A stretch of 64,000 bases of DNA, from positions 10,577,141 through 10,641,140 of the forward strand of contig NC_062975.1 of assembly GCF_023078275.1 (NCBI RefSeq), given 5' to 3'. A program made the position numbers and the translations under genes. This stretch comes from Leguminivora glycinivorella. Lineage: Eukaryota; Arthropoda; Insecta; Lepidoptera; Tortricidae. The notes below the pieces were generated by a model. It was given only the letters and a program-made list of their open reading frames with translations. It was not told where the DNA came from and made no database searches. Positions 1-11,267 of this stretch are shown here, piece after piece (the stretch's first letter is position 1; every line of letters starts with the position of its first letter).

Positions 1-96
1 TTGCAAATTAATTATAATGATTATCATTGATTCAATCAATGCAAAAGCTTGCAATAAAAAAATAACACTAAGTTCTCGCGCTTTGTATACATATTT

Positions 97-238
97 AAAG
101 TCACATACATGTCGAACGCAATTAATTAACATTATTTTACCTTTTTTCCCAACGTTTTGGCCACTGGCCGAAACGTTGGGAAGAAAGGTAAAATAAAATA
201 ATGTTAATTAATCGCGTTCGACCTGTATGTGACTTTAA
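97..238. repeat. palindromic MITE
   Basis: The left arm starts AAAGTCACATACATGTCGAA and the right arm ends with its near-perfect reverse complement. The arms are about 65 bases and meet at GGCCACTGGCC near 160-170. The element has no open frame and is typical of non-autonomous DNA elements. Superfamily not determined. Confidence 0.75.
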
Positions 239-389
239 AAATGTAATTAAAAAAATACTAGAGGTCTAGGTTTTTTATGAATGTTTACCTATAAATAATT
301 TGACCAGCGAGGAGTTTCAAGCTTAGTATCATGATCGGATAATATGAAAACGCTCAAAATTTTCACGGGCACAACTTTTTGGTAGGTAC

Positions 390-540
390 TTAAGGCCCCG
401 CGCACACGGAGGCAACAGTTGCTCGGCGACTTTCGTATTTGTATGAAAAGTTGCGTCGCCTCGTGTGCGCACTTTCATACTAAGCAATGGTCGCGACAAA
501 AAAGTCGCCGGCAACAGTTGCCCGTGTGCGCGGGCCCTAA
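390..540. repeat. palindromic MITE with GC-rich ends
   Basis: Ends are inverted copies of TTAGGGCCCGCGCACACGG. The interior repeats GCAACAGTTG and GTCGCC motifs in inverted orientation. The two ends could fold together. The short open frame on the minus strand over it is a by-product of the GC-rich palindrome. Confidence 0.7.
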
Positions 541-1210
541 GTGTAAGTGATTATCTCACTGAAAGCAAACATTGGTAAATTACATAATACACATCGTACC
601 CTCATATACATATTATGTCATACTCACTATTTGCTATTATTATATTTTGTTTTGAGTGTAAAAAAGTATCTAAAAATATATGTTGTTTATAAAAATCGGT
701 TATCACCATACCTTCGTTATCAACTAAAGAAAACAACGAATTCGCTCTCTGCCCAATTTTAATGGTAAGAGGGTATATAATCGTGGTATGGTATAATTAA
801 GTTTGATACAAATAAATCATTAAAATTAAGTTTGACCGTTGAATTTCGTACTTAACTATTTATAAGTATGTACCTACTCGTACTCCTCTTTAATCTAAAT
901 CTGCAGGGTAGGTGCTGAATTTAAAAGTAGAATAAAGTCTTTGTTGTGACGGGTATTTTGCTTCGCGTTGTTTAGTAATCAAATTATTTAAACTTTTTAC
1001 TATCTATTAACTGCACAAGTGTGGAATTGGGGCAAGAATTTCTCCACCCCTTTCCTCCCGGGGGTATCGTAGAAACCGACTGTGGTATTTAAGGGTATTA
1101 TTTTCTTTTAACCTCTTGATTGCTCCTAAATGCAAAAGAGTGGCACTGAAACATGAGCAGTTTCAAGTACTCTGCCTACCCCTTTTTGGAACACAGGTGT
1201 GAGTTTACAT

Positions 1211-1366
1211 ACATATCGTCACTACTTTAAAAAAAACTTGTATCTTCGTCTGTCAATGAAAAGAAAATTGTAGTAAGTATGTATGGAATGCATATAGACT
1301 TACTGCGTTTTAACTTTGAGGAACAGCGTGAGATACGAGATTTTTTAAAAGTAGTGACGATATGTA
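1211..1366. repeat. MITE family A, copy 1 (ends ACATATCGTCACTACTTT)
   Basis: This is a 155-base element with terminal inverted repeats ACATATCGTCACTACTTT. Near-identical copies lie at 4493-4644 and 8876-9020 and share the internal phrase TTACTGCGTTTTAACTTTGA. Three copies in 8 kb show a mobile family. No coding capacity. Confidence 0.8.
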
Positions 1367-1596
1367 GGTATTAACTTTAGCTACTGAATTTCAATAAATA
1401 AGATACAATGAGGGTGTAAATCCCTCCGATGTCGGCCGGCGTAGCCGTCGAATGGGCGGCGGTAAATTTTTGTAGTTTAAGACATTTTTTAAACCACATT
1501 TATTTTTCGTTTGCAATTTTGCATCGTATTTTAAATATATAAAAAAACAATAGCATGCGAAAGCAGCAGTGTAACACCCGCCTAACTTTGCGCGCG

Positions 1597-1747
1597 CATA
1601 TATTCACCGGCGATCGCACGACCACCAGTCAAACCGTTAGTGTTCAGCGATCGAACAGAACGCGCATCGCATAATTATATTAATTATAGCGAAATATACA
1701 CGTCACCATCTGTTTTGTATCGGTAGCAACGAAGAACCGGTGTTAAG
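1597..1747 (+). promoter_or_regulatory. probable GS promoter and non-coding first exon
   Basis: A TATA-like CATATATT (1597-1604) lies about 28 bases before an insect initiator-like CCAGTC (1625-1630). A putative 5' UTR follows to 1747, where TTAAG meets a splice donor GTATTG. The matching acceptor (TATTTTCAG, ending 2609) precedes the exon that holds the start codon. This is inference from motif spacing; there is no transcript evidence. Confidence 0.45.
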
Positions 1748-2637
1748 GTATTGTAAGTAAATATATCTGACTTTGAGGTGGTTAAAATTAGTCTAGACGC
1801 CAGATGGCGCTTCGGGTATTATTATCAGTCTAAAATCACTTTATTTATTACTTAGCATAGACCTTCCCTCAAAAGATGCGAAACTCAAGTGAACTCTTAT
1901 ATGTTTTCCTACATGTTTTTGCCGCCGTATTTACTAACAAAGTGGGTGTGTTTTCAAATTTCGTGTCGTTGGTAGTGGTTCTATTCTAAAGTTACAGTTT
2001 TTATTCCTTCTATCTTGCATGATGAATACTATGATTTGATGATGGTGTGTTTGATATATCTATATTGTCTATGTTGTGTAGGTAATCGCGAAAGTGACTA
2101 AGTTCCAAGTGTAAATTGTACGCCCACAAGACAAGAGTCCGTACTCCGCTACTATGCTAAAAAACCTAAAAGAGGGTAGATTGACGATGTGATAATATAA
2201 CTGTGTAGTGTAGGTAGATCACAATGAAAACTTTTGAAACGTCAGATATTCAATTTACAAAGGTGCACGTAGAACCAGGAACTCGAAAATCGCAAGGTCT
2301 TTGTTCATAATATTTAAATTGGTCGGGGCTCGGGCATTTTAATTTTACCCTAAAGAAGTAAACTGGAATTATGTTAAAGGAATCAGTTGAAACAGTCATT
2401 TAATTGTTATATCATTACCTACTTACAAATAAAATACCTAGTTGTTATGAATGAATAGAACGTGTATTAATCACGCAAATACTCAGCTGTTCACTGGTTT
2501 GGCAGTTGTTTTGTACAAAAATACAAATAGAATTTCAAGGTTATGTGCAATGTGCATCTAGATTTTTAAGAATTTTATGGATTATTTCAAATTAAACCCT
2601 TATTTTCAGGTCATAAACGAAACAGTCCAACAGCAAA

Positions 2638-5600
2638 ATGAGTGAAACAAAAGTGCAAGGTAATTTTCATTGTATTATTGGTACCGTAGCCATCATTAAG
2701 TAAAACTATTTTTAAAAGCATGTGTGTTCCTAATTAAGCTACCTACGAATACTTTTTTATGTCTCAGATAACCCCAAGATTCTCTCGGGTCCCGTCCTAA
2801 CGAATTCGCCCAACGCGGTGCTGTCCAAAACCCTGCTGAATCGGTACAAGGACCTGCCGTTGCCTGGCGACAAGGTCTTAGCTACTTACATCTGGATTGA
2901 TGGCACAGGCGAGCATATGCGGTGTAAGGACCGAACTATCACCGGTATACCCCGAGCTGTGAAAGGTTAGTACCAACACCAACAAAAACCTTCAAGAAAA
3001 GAGCGTACTCCCATCTTAAAGGACGGCAACGCCCTGGACCAACCCATCTCATCTGGTGTGTCGAGCGTCCATGGGCGGTGATGACGACATGTCTGCTCCT
3101 TTACCTCCTATCTCATGAAAAACACAAACAGCATTGTCTATACGCAACATCTCTTCCTAGAATTCTAGCGGCATTTTCCGATCCAAATCGGATTCGGAAA
3201 CTTATCCCAAAAATAAGCGTAGGTACCCATTTCCATAATTACGAAAGCGACTGCTATTTTTTTTTAATACTACGTCGGTGGCAAACAAACATACGGTCCG
3301 CCTGATGGAAAGCGGTCACCGTCACCTATGGACGCCACTCAACTGCTATTATGAGTAATGACTTTTCAAACCAAAGTAGAAAATAAGACTTGAGTACCTA
3401 CCTACAGTTTTCCTTCATCGAAAAACGAGCTGGTGTCCACGTCAATATTTGCGGATTAGCAGATAACTGAACATAGGTACTATTAATATACACAAATAGC
3501 GAATTAGCAGATAACAGTGTGGACAATTTTTACCTACACAAACAGTTATCTGTGAATTTGTAAACATTATTCCAAGGACATTACCTATACCAAATTTCAG
3601 TATTAGTCACGGCACTCGCGGTTAGATACTAGATTAGTCAGGCTATTATACACGTTACTCGTGTATTTAGATATAGACACTATTATATATACTGTGATAT
3701 AGATTACAACTTATAAACAAGGTACAGGTTTGACGACATTTCAACTAGTCGGGAGCAAGGCGTCAAATACATACCTACATAATCAATATACACGTATATT
3801 TTTTCCTTAGTATCCAAACTCGTTTTCATGTTCATGTTTTATTAGCACTTAAGTATATTCACCCGTTAAACTCAGTAAAAAAAATGTCTGCTTCTTCTGT
3901 GATGACAAATACTCGTAATGTGGAAAGTAGGTAAGAACACCAAAATAGAAGCTTCGATGAAAGCTTGAAAGGTTTCACGTACCTACTTCATTTATTATTG
4001 GCTGCCATCTATTCCTAACTACATATTTGGCCAGTTACGTAAAGATGACGTCAAGAAGCATAATACTAATTGAAACCACCCTATACTCGTATGTCTATAT
4101 ATAACTTGACATCGATTGTGCTTCATACCTACTCGCAAGCTGGTTTTTATGTTTGGTTGCTTTACTGGTATTTTAGCAAATTTTACGTACCTACCTAAAT
4201 AAGTATGCAACATCTGCATTCTGCAGTGCAGATATGCCGAAATTATACCTAATCAATTTTATAGTACATTACGATACAAGTGCGTAAAAAAGGAAGTACG
4301 AAACGAGTGGCGATAAATTAAAACACGGTCGAAGGGAGTGTTTTAAATCGACACGAGTTACGAATTTCCTTTTCGCACGTGTATCGTACGACGTTTTTCA
4401 GTACAGATGAGCCTCCGAAGTTTCAACCTGGCATATAATGTACGACTTCTCGCACTAGTGCGTGAAAAAAACACCATCTGTACTGAAAAATATATATTGT
4501 CACTACTTTTAAAAAAACTTGTATCTTCGTCTGTCAATGAAAAGAAAATTGTAGTATGTATGGAATACATATAGACTTACTGCGTTTTAACTTTGAGGAG
4601 CAGCGTGAGATACGAGATTTTTTCAAAGTAGTTACGATATGTAGACTATGATGTGTATTAACTGACTGCAATTAATCATGACATTTTGACAATAATAGTA
4701 GAGGTTTTCCGTCAGTACAGATTATCTTAATTAAGTATTTTAAAATGTCGTGTACCTACTTATGCTATTTTGCCCAAACATGCGCGTCTTGATTACAGAT
4801 TTGCCAGTCTGGAACTTTGATGGCAGCTCAACCGGGCAGTCAGACAGTCACAACTCCGACACATTCCTGGTGCCACGAGCCCTGTACAAGGACCCGTTCC
4901 GGCGCGGCAACCACGTGCTGATCATATGCGACACCTTCAAGTACAACATGGAGCCCACGGCGACCAACCATCGGGTCAAGTGCCAGGAAGCGGCGGACAA
5001 ATGCGAAGACGAGGAACCGTGGTTCGGCATCGAGCAGGAATACACGCTCCTCGACGCTGATCTCAGGCCTTTCGGATGGCCAAAAGGCGGCTTCCCCCCA
5101 CCACAAGGCCCTTACTACTGCGGTGTTGGTTCTAACAAAGTTTTCGCCAGAGATCTCGTAGATTCACACTACAGGTAGCTAGCTTTTAATAGTCAAATCT
5201 ATAAAACTAAGGGTCGATTGCACCAAACCGTCTGTCACTGAATTTAGCGTTTGCTAAATTATTTGTATGCGAATTTCCATAGGCTTTTGCTGCGTGACGT
5301 TGATGTGTTTGTTAAGTGTGGTTGACGCAACTGACCCTAAGCTGGGCTTATTTAACCAATGCGTCCTTTTCAGATGCTGCCTCTATGCTGGTGTGCCAAT
5401 CGCTGGCACCAACGCCGAGGCAATGCCCTCGCAGTGGGAGTTCCAAGTGGGGCCTTCTGTGGGTGTCAGCGCCGGAGACGACTTATGGGCCGCACGCTAC
5501 ATCCTGCACCGCCTGGCTGAGGAGCATGGAGTCATCGTCAGCTTCGACCCCAAGCCTGTGCAAGACTGGAACGGCTCGGGAGCGCATACCAACTTCTCTA

Positions 5601-6343
5601 CTAAAAGATGAGGCAGTCGAACGGCATTGTGTAAGTCTTTGAGATTTTCTAAATGGGTCCTTAATACTGCAATTTTAACCCCACATACATGAAAGCATCT
5701 ACAAACAAAATACCTACCCGACTTGTTTGTTAAAACATCGACGATTCGTATATGATTTTAACGTGTGGAAATTCTTCCAGTGAAATCAACAAGGCGATAG
5801 AAAAACTCTCAAAAACTCACATGAAACACATCAAGGTGTACGACCCCCGCGGAGGAAAGGACAACGCGAGAAGGCTGACTGGCAAATATGAAACTGCCAG
5901 CATAAACGAGTTCAGCTCAGGTACGTTAATTTACTATAATATCTGTATAAATTGCCATAATTTTTCGGCGCTGCGATGATTTGACACAAGAAACTTGTAA
6001 GAGCGAGGACCTAACAAGGTACAGTTTCTTTGACAAAACGCCACCTAGTCGCGTTGGCGCTGCGAGAACGCGGCGTCGACGCTGTGTCGACGTTCAAAAA
6101 ACGCTAAATGAGAGGGGGCCGTACGTAACCAACCATTTCAACCATTCACTATCACTTTTTATACACCTTAACATGTTTTATTTTCTGTGTTCAGGTGTGG
6201 CCAGCCGCAGCTGCAGTATTCGTATCCCGCGACAGGTAGCCGAAGAGAGGAAGGGTTACCTGGAGGACAGACGGCCGGCCTCCAACTGCGACCCTTACGC
6301 CGTCATCAACGCGCTTCTGCGTACCTGCATCCTTGACGAATAA
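2638..6343 (+). CDS. Gs2: glutamine synthetase (cytosolic GS2 type), 6 coding exons, one frameshift
   Basis: Catalyses ATP-dependent glutamate + ammonia to glutamine. Coding exons are 2638-2659, 2768-2965, 4799-5174, 5374-5630, 5781-5920 and 6195-6343. All junctions are GT/AG with matching phases, giving about 380 residues against roughly 370 usual for animal enzymes. The start follows an acceptor at 2609, and no mitochondrial targeting peptide is seen. Family landmarks in order: WIDGTGE, WNFDGSSTGQ, the catalytic WFGIEQEYTLLD, GPYYCGVG, GTNAEAMPSQWEFQVG, GSGAHTNFST with its active-site His, NARRLTG, and the ATP-binding LEDRRPASNCDPY. Odd points: one base is missing after Thr-Lys (5600-5605), so the literal reading stops at 5609-5611, while homology resumes at Met 5608. 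DPKPVQDWNG is also one residue shorter than usual. Either a recent pseudogene or a sequence error; splice sites and both flanks are intact. A poly(A) signal follows at 6398. Confidence 0.93.
3254..3345. repeat. dispersed SINE-like fragment
   Basis: The phrase ACGTCGGTGGCAAACAAACA, followed by CCGCCTGATGGAAAGCGGTC, recurs with few changes at 38188-38285 in a yellow intron. It is a known type of abundant lepidopteran dispersed repeat; its class is not settled here. Confidence 0.6.
4261..4395. repeat. foldback element
   Basis: ACATTACGATACAAGTGCGT at the left pairs with TTCGCACGTGTATCGTACG at the right, with inner arms GGAAGTACGAAACGAGT and GTTACGAATTTCC. A fragment of the same end lies at 8693-8738. 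Confidence 0.6.
4493..4644. repeat. MITE family A, copy 2
   Basis: Inside the third GS intron; same ends and interior as 1211-1366. It lies about 150 bases upstream of a GS exon. Confidence 0.8.
5209..5342. repeat. MITE in GS intron (ends TAAGGGTCGATTGC)
   Basis: Left CTAAGGGTCGATTGCACCAA and right GTTGACGCAACTGACCCTAAG are inverted copies. The same family recurs at 44751-44882. The element fills most of the 199-base intron 5175-5373. Confidence 0.65.
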
Positions 6344-6397
6344 GCCAAGTTTCATGTGCCTTAATAAGTTAAGCCATAAGCCATAGTATTTACGTTA

Positions 6398-6403
6398 AAT
6401 AAA
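6398..6403 (+). terminator. GS poly(A) signal AATAAA
   Basis: Canonical AATAAA 55 bases after the GS stop codon, in an AT-rich 3' UTR. The same 3' UTR, signal included, reappears at 7838-7925 in the duplicated copy. Confidence 0.7.
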
Positions 6404-6706
6404 ATTCTACTATTAAAAATTATAAAAAAAACGAAGATATTACCGACTTGAAGTCCTTGCAGAATTGGTATCCCGATATCGAATGGTACTTATATTAAAA
6501 GCCATCAAAAAATTCACCCTAAACCTTCAGGGTACGTGGTACCAAACGAGATTTTAAACATTCTGGTAGTTACAGTTGAAGATAGTATAGATACTGGACC
6601 TAGGCTATAGCTGCAGTATCCGTATCCCGCGACAGGTAGCCAAAGAGAGGAAGGGTTACCTGCGTCATCGACGCGCTTCTGCGTACCTGCATCCTTGACA
6701 AATAAG

Positions 6707-7825
6707 CAGAGATCGGAAAAATTTGCGTCATTACTCGCAATAATATGGACATGTCTCCAAAATTAATCAAATAATTAATCATTTGATTAATTTCCTACTT
6801 GACATATAATTTGATTCCTAGTCAATAAATACAAAAGTTTGTTAAAGTATAGATGTATTAAAGAAAATAACCAGTATTTTTTCCAAATTTTCAGCAGTCA
6901 GTTTATTTCTTTTTACATCAAAAACATACTTAGGTAAGTGCTGAAAAACTCCGCTCGCAATCCACTGATGTTAATGGGGCAAACTTAAGTACTTTTATAG
7001 GAATATTATTATTCCAGTATAATTCAGAGTTATTTTCTGTTCTAAGTTGTGGGCGATAACTTCAAAATCGGGATTTAGTATCTGCATAGTTGTTTGAATT
7101 TACATCAATATAAATAGTATAGGTAAATTTTAACTATAAAACACCCGTGAGACTCATACATATTTAAAAATATTTTAAGCGGATTACTCACGTATTAAGT
7201 CGATATAGCGTTCGACATGTTTCGGTTCAATTTCGAGAACCTTTCTCAAGAGTAGCGACACCCCGCCTTTACATGTCGAGAGCGCGACGCATACTGCGGG
7301 CGCTTGCTCGGTGCGCGCGGCTGCTGAGGACAGGCGAAACATGTCGAACGCTATATCGACTTAATACGTGAGTAACCCGCTTAAAATATTTTTAAATAGT
7401 ATAGGTAAATACTCATAAGTACCATTTTCACGTCGTATTATATTAAATTCAACTTTCGCCATTAATTCGTTTTTAAACTGGCGATATTAGGTACTCACCA
7501 GTAAAGAAAATGCCATTATTTAATTTTGCTGCCGTTTAGGTAAGGTACGTACGTAATTTAGGTACGGCAAATACGACTGTAATTTGATTGCTATCAATGT
7601 CAAAATATATATATTAAGAAAAAGTGAATCCACGGAGGTTTTATATCTAGAGAACTAGACCAACTAGTTTAATAAATCTACACTTTAACAAACTTTTGTA
7701 TTTATTGACTATAGGAATCAAATTATATGTCAAGTAAGAAATTAATTAAATGATTAATTATTTGATTAATTTTGGAGGCATGTCCACATTATTGCGAGCA
7801 ATGACGCAAATTTTTCCGATCTCTG
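6707..7825. mobile_element. non-autonomous hAT-like element with 8-bp target duplication
   Basis: Ends CAGAGATCGG ... CCGATCTCTG are part of long terminal inverted repeats of about 150 bases. The element is flanked by the direct repeat CAAATAAG (6699-6706 and 7826-7833). An 8-bp duplication with a CAGAGATCGG-type end is characteristic of hAT elements. There is no transposase frame. It inserted into the stop codon region of the duplicated GS exon, and another foldback element (7160-7398) sits inside it. Confidence 0.85.
7160..7398. repeat. nested palindromic MITE
   Basis: About 65-base inverted arms: TTAAGCGGATTACTCACG ... CGTGAGTAACCCGCTTAA, each continuing into TATTAAGTCGATATAGCG. It surrounds a GC-rich core, 7240-7330. 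Nested in the hAT-like element at 6707-7825. Confidence 0.75.
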
Positions 7826-7944
7826 CAAATAAGAGAAGCTTCATGTGCCTTAATAAGTTAAGCCATAATATTTACGTTAAATAAAATTCTACTAGTAAAA
7901 ATTATAAAAAACGAAGTTATTACCGACATTAAATCCCCTACAGA

Positions 7945-8697
7945 ATTAAATAAATAAATATTGGGGACATCTTATACACAGATCAACTTAGCCCCAAACT
8001 AAGCAAAGCTTGTGTGGGGGATATCCCAGAGATCTATAGCAGAAGGAAATCAAGAAAGTGTACACCAGGAATTTATTCAATGTTTACATGAGAACCAATG
8101 AGAACTGTTATTGACCGACTGACTTACGAAACGTAAACAAACATATCAAAGAATCGGTTGCTATACCAAATACAAATTATGACAGTATTCCTTCTACAGC
8201 CAGTACTGTGGCCTCTTAGGCACAACTCGATTCTATCGAATATCTCATTATCTTATATTCAATAGCTTGTACTATGGGTACTAAGCCACGATTGACATAG
8301 ACATAAACATTTTATTAATAATATTATAAATATTACACGTTCATCAATAAAATTATTTAACAGCAATTAAATTAAGATTAATACAATTTCAGTCTAATTA
8401 TAATTTCGAATATTTAATTGAAAGATGCATTCATTGATTATATTACATATGATATGTCATTTAGATTTTATACATAATTATTATTAATATAAGTACATAT
8501 ATACATACTTAAATATAAAAATAAGTGATATACATACTTAAATAGAAAAATACATACTTATATGCATAGAAAACATCCATTACTCAGGAACAAATATCTG
8601 TGTTTATCACACAAATAAATGCCCTTACCGGGATTCGAACCCAGGACCGCGGAAGCAGGCAGGGTCACTACCGACTGAGCCAGACGGTATTGCCACT
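7945..8697 (-). repeat. tRNA-derived SINE, interrupted
   Basis: Read on the minus strand, the head at 8697-8630 has an A box (TGGCTCAGTCGGTAG) and a B box (GGTTCGAATCC), as in RNA polymerase III-driven SINEs. The body runs to an AATAAATAAATA tail near 7950. It is interrupted by a 250-base insert (8014-8263) flanked by AGCTTGT on both sides, and by AT-rich sequence around 8290-8500. Confidence 0.7.
8014..8263. mobile_element. 250-base insert in the SINE
   Basis: Flanked by the direct repeat AGCTTGT (8007-8013 and 8264-8270), which is also where the SINE sequence is broken. No terminal inverted repeat or frame is visible, so the class is unknown. Confidence 0.5.
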
Positions 8698-8875
8698 CAT
8701 TTCGAATTTCCTTTTCTGCACTTGTATCGTAATGTAACCAACCAGCTACAAGCTACAGTAGCATTTGGATACTGGATAATTGGTTTCTTACTTTATACTT
8801 TAGGTACGCCCCTACAGAAATTTAAAGAGCAAAGTGGCTTTTCTAAAATCCATGAAAAAAATCGTATTCAATTCA

Positions 8876-9020
8876 ACATTTCGTCACTACTTTGAACTTC
8901 TTCGGTCAATGAAAAGAAAAATGTAATAAGTATGTATGCAATGCATATAGACTTACTGCGTTTTAACTTTGAGGAACAGTGTGAGATACGAGATTTTTTC
9001 AAACTAGTGACGATTTGTAG
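8876..9020. repeat. MITE family A, copy 3
   Basis: Same ends and interior as 1211-1366, with a small deletion after TCACTACTTTGAA. Confidence 0.75.
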
Positions 9021-9086
9021 ACTATTCAAATTAACATAAGTGTATTTATGCGTAGGTATACCCAGCTGCAAGAACATCTGTGTGTG

Positions 9087-9405
9087 CGTCGCCGAATGCA
9101 CAAACGCTCACGAAACGCTCACGATAATATCTCTTTCGTAGCTCTATCTCTATCGCTCTTGCATATTGGCGCGACAGAGCCAAACTACCTTTCTGCGGCG
9201 TTTCGGTGGCGTTTTGCGTCGCAGAAATGTTATTCGGCTACGAAGCCAGGCCCCGTAGCCGAATGGCATTTCTCCGACGCCAAACGAAAGCGATACGCCG
9301 CTGGCTCTGTCGCGCCAATACGCAAGCGCGATAGAGATAGATATCTACTAGCGCTTCGTTTCGTGAGCGTTTCGTGAGCGATTGTGCCATTCGGCTAGCC
9401 ACCCT
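9087..9405. repeat. two MITE family B copies
   Basis: A divergent copy (9087-9246) is followed by a reversed copy (9249-9405). The latter reads GGCCCCGTAGCCGAATGGCA to CATTCGGCTAGCCACCCT. Other copies are at 10893-11064, 16564-16720, 36857-37013, 43961-44381 and a fragment at 53239-53308. An open frame repeated across copies is a consequence of the shared sequence, not evidence for a gene. Confidence 0.75.
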
Positions 9406-9495
9406 GGTATTGGCACTGCGGGTGTTCGCAGAGGGCAACCAGGACGAACCTCTAAGTGACCCCTAGGCCGTCTCGTCTTAAAAATAGACATGACA

Positions 9496-9768
9496 TATAC
9501 AGGGTGTAACAAAAATGGTGGTGATCCGTTTAAGGGCGTATTCAGTAGGTATCGTATTCTCATCAGGAAAAAGTAGGATAAAAAAATTTTTTCCCAAAAA
9601 ATTTTTTTATCTTTGTATGGAGATTCGACCGATTCGCGCGGCCCGGCTCATACAAAAGTAAAAATTTTTTTAGCGAAAAAAAATTTTTCTACTTTTCCTG
9701 ATAAGAATACGATACTGAGTACGCCCTTAAACGGATCACCACCATTTTTGTTACACTCTGTATGTGTA
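9496..9768. repeat. palindromic MITE (ends ACAGGGTGTAACAAAAATGG)
   Basis: The two ends are inverted copies of ACAGGGTGTAACAAAAATGG followed by TGGTGATCCGTTTAAGGGCG. Internal AAAAATTTTTTT tracts are also mirrored. Length about 273 bases. Confidence 0.75.
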
Positions 9769-9821
9769 AATGATCATGTCCAGTGGACACATAGTAGTAG
9801 TTGTTATTAATATAAGACACT

Positions 9822-10150
9822 AGCTTTTGCCCGCGACTTCGCTCGCGTTAGAAAGAGACAAAAGTAACCTATGTCACTTTCCATCCCTTCAACTATCTCC
9901 ACTAAAAACATCACGTCAATTCGTCGCTCCGTTCTGCCGTGAAAGACGGACACACACACTTTGTGTGTCCGTCAGTGTCTGGTGTCGCTCAAGAATTTAG
10001 TTTGTGACTGTGATTCGCTTTAATTTTTAAAATGTTTAGTCTAATGTTTATCTTCTTCTAATGCAGCATTAAAAGTATCCCATCAGCATAATTTGTAGAA
10101 CTGTAGGTAGTACAACAAAACACTTTCCCATTTATAATATTAGTAGGGAT
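9822..10150. repeat. dispersed repeat (CTAGCTTTTGCCCGCGACTT)
   Basis: Begins CTAGCTTTTGCCCGCGACTT and ends TTTATAATATTAGTAGGGAT. A shorter intact version is at 41330-41477. This copy is about 180 bases longer because of extra sequence after GACGGACACACACACTTT. Confidence 0.65.
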
Positions 10151-10406
10151 AGGAATATTTAGTTTCGTTTTAAAGTTACTACTTACAGCGCCATCCAGTT
10201 TCTCATTCATAACGGGGCGGGGTTTTGATACGACCGTCTTCTACAATTAGTAATTGTTCGGTATAGCATATTAGGGTTGTGACACTTGGAACCCGCGACG
10301 CGACCACCGATTTGATAGGCATGCGACGTCTTACTTTATACCGGCCTAAAAACTAAAATTACCTACTTATACCGAAGTAGGTGGTACTGGTGGTAGACAA
10401 AAGCCT

Positions 10407-10734
10407 CATCATCATCATCCTCCTTGCGTTATCCCGGCATTTGCCACGGCTCATGGGAGCCTGGGGTCGGCTTTGACAACTAATCCCAAGATTTGGCGTA
10501 GGCACTAGTTTTACGAAAGCGACTGCCATCTGACCTTCCAACCCGAAGGGTAACTAGACCTTATTGGAATTAGTCCGGTTTCCTCACGATGTTTTCCTTC
10601 ACCGAAAAGCGACTGGCAAATATCAAATGGCATTTCGCACATAAGTGAAAAACTCATTGGTGCGAGCCGGGGTTCGAACCCGCGATCTCCAGAACGAAAG
10701 TCGCACGCACTTACCGCTAGGCTACCAGCGCTTA
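10407..10734 (-). repeat. full-length tRNA-derived SINE with 16-bp target duplication
   Basis: Flanked by TGGTAGACAAAAGCCT on both sides (10391-10406, 10735-10750). On the minus strand the head has the A box TAGCGGTAAGTGCG region and the B box GGGTTCGAACCCC; the 3' end is a GATGATGATG tail. The long target duplication and tail are classic for LINE-mobilised SINEs. Related copies are 15165-15283 (3' part) and 52121-52431. Confidence 0.88.
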
Positions 10735-10892
10735 TGGTAGACAAAAGCCTATCTGCATAAAACTACCAGAAGCCTATTGCATAACAATTTACAACTTGTA
10801 TTACAAATGGAACTCTCTTATACCTAAAAGGAATTGGATGGGAACTATACCGCTCTTGTTGTTGTAAATTATGATGCATTAGGCCCCATGTC

Positions 10893-11064
10893 AGTGTGCG
10901 TAGCCGAATGCACAAACGCTCACGAAACGCTCACAATAATATCTCTTTCGTAGCTATCTATCTCTATCGCTCTTGCGTATTGGCACGACAGAGCCAAACT
11001 ACCTGTCTGCGGCGTTTCGATTTCGTTTCGCGTCGCAGAAATGCCATTCGGCTACGGGGCCAAG
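10893..11064. repeat. MITE family B copy
   Basis: Starts GTAGCCGAATGCACAAACGC and ends CCATTCGGCTACGGGGCC; related to 9087-9246. Confidence 0.65.
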
Positions 11065-11099
11065 TCTATTACTCAGGTGAATAAATGTAACATAAATAT

Positions 11100-11257
11100 T
11101 AGTAGGTAGGCTTGCCCCGCGTGCCCGCATCACTGCTTCCGAGCAAGCTCCGGCTCGATCTGAGAGACGCTACAACCAGGGCTGTCAATGCTACTGCCTA
11201 TTGGGCATCTACTGTATTAGAAAGGAACCTCGACACGATAAGAAGAAGAAGTAGGTA
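11100..11257. other. unclassified GC-richer fragment
   Basis: A 150-base stretch richer in GC than its surroundings ends in AAGAAGAAGAAG. It may be the 3' end of a retroelement; no domain recognised. Confidence 0.25.
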
Positions 11258-11267
11258 TTATAACAGG

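Larger units (their letters stand above)
1..1205. other. intergenic, two palindromic MITEs
   Basis: No coding region is seen upstream of the glutamine synthetase promoter. Two foldback elements, described separately, lie at 97-238 and 390-540. The rest (541-1205) is AT-rich and carries no gene or RNA feature that I can support. Confidence 0.5.
2966..4798 (+). other. GS intron with repeats
   Basis: This 1.8 kb intron holds a SINE-like fragment (3254-3345), a foldback element (4261-4395) and MITE family A copy 2 (4493-4644). No additional exon is recognised between 3346 and 4260. Confidence 0.7.
6609..7925 (+). pseudogene. partial GS duplicate (last exon + 3' UTR), split by a hAT-like element
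   Basis: From 6609, AGCTGCAGTATCCGTATCCC matches the start of the last GS exon. The copy then lacks the segment encoding about 15 residues (EDRRPASNCDPYAV region), which includes the ATP-binding arginines, and resumes at CGTCATCGACGCGCTTCTGC through the stop codon. The remaining stop-codon flank and the whole 3' UTR (TTCATGTGCCTTAATAAG ... AATAAAATTCTACT) continue at 7834-7925. Removing the inserted element at 6707-7825 restores collinearity with 6195-6450. The copy is non-coding: internal deletion, no upstream exons. Confidence 0.85.
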
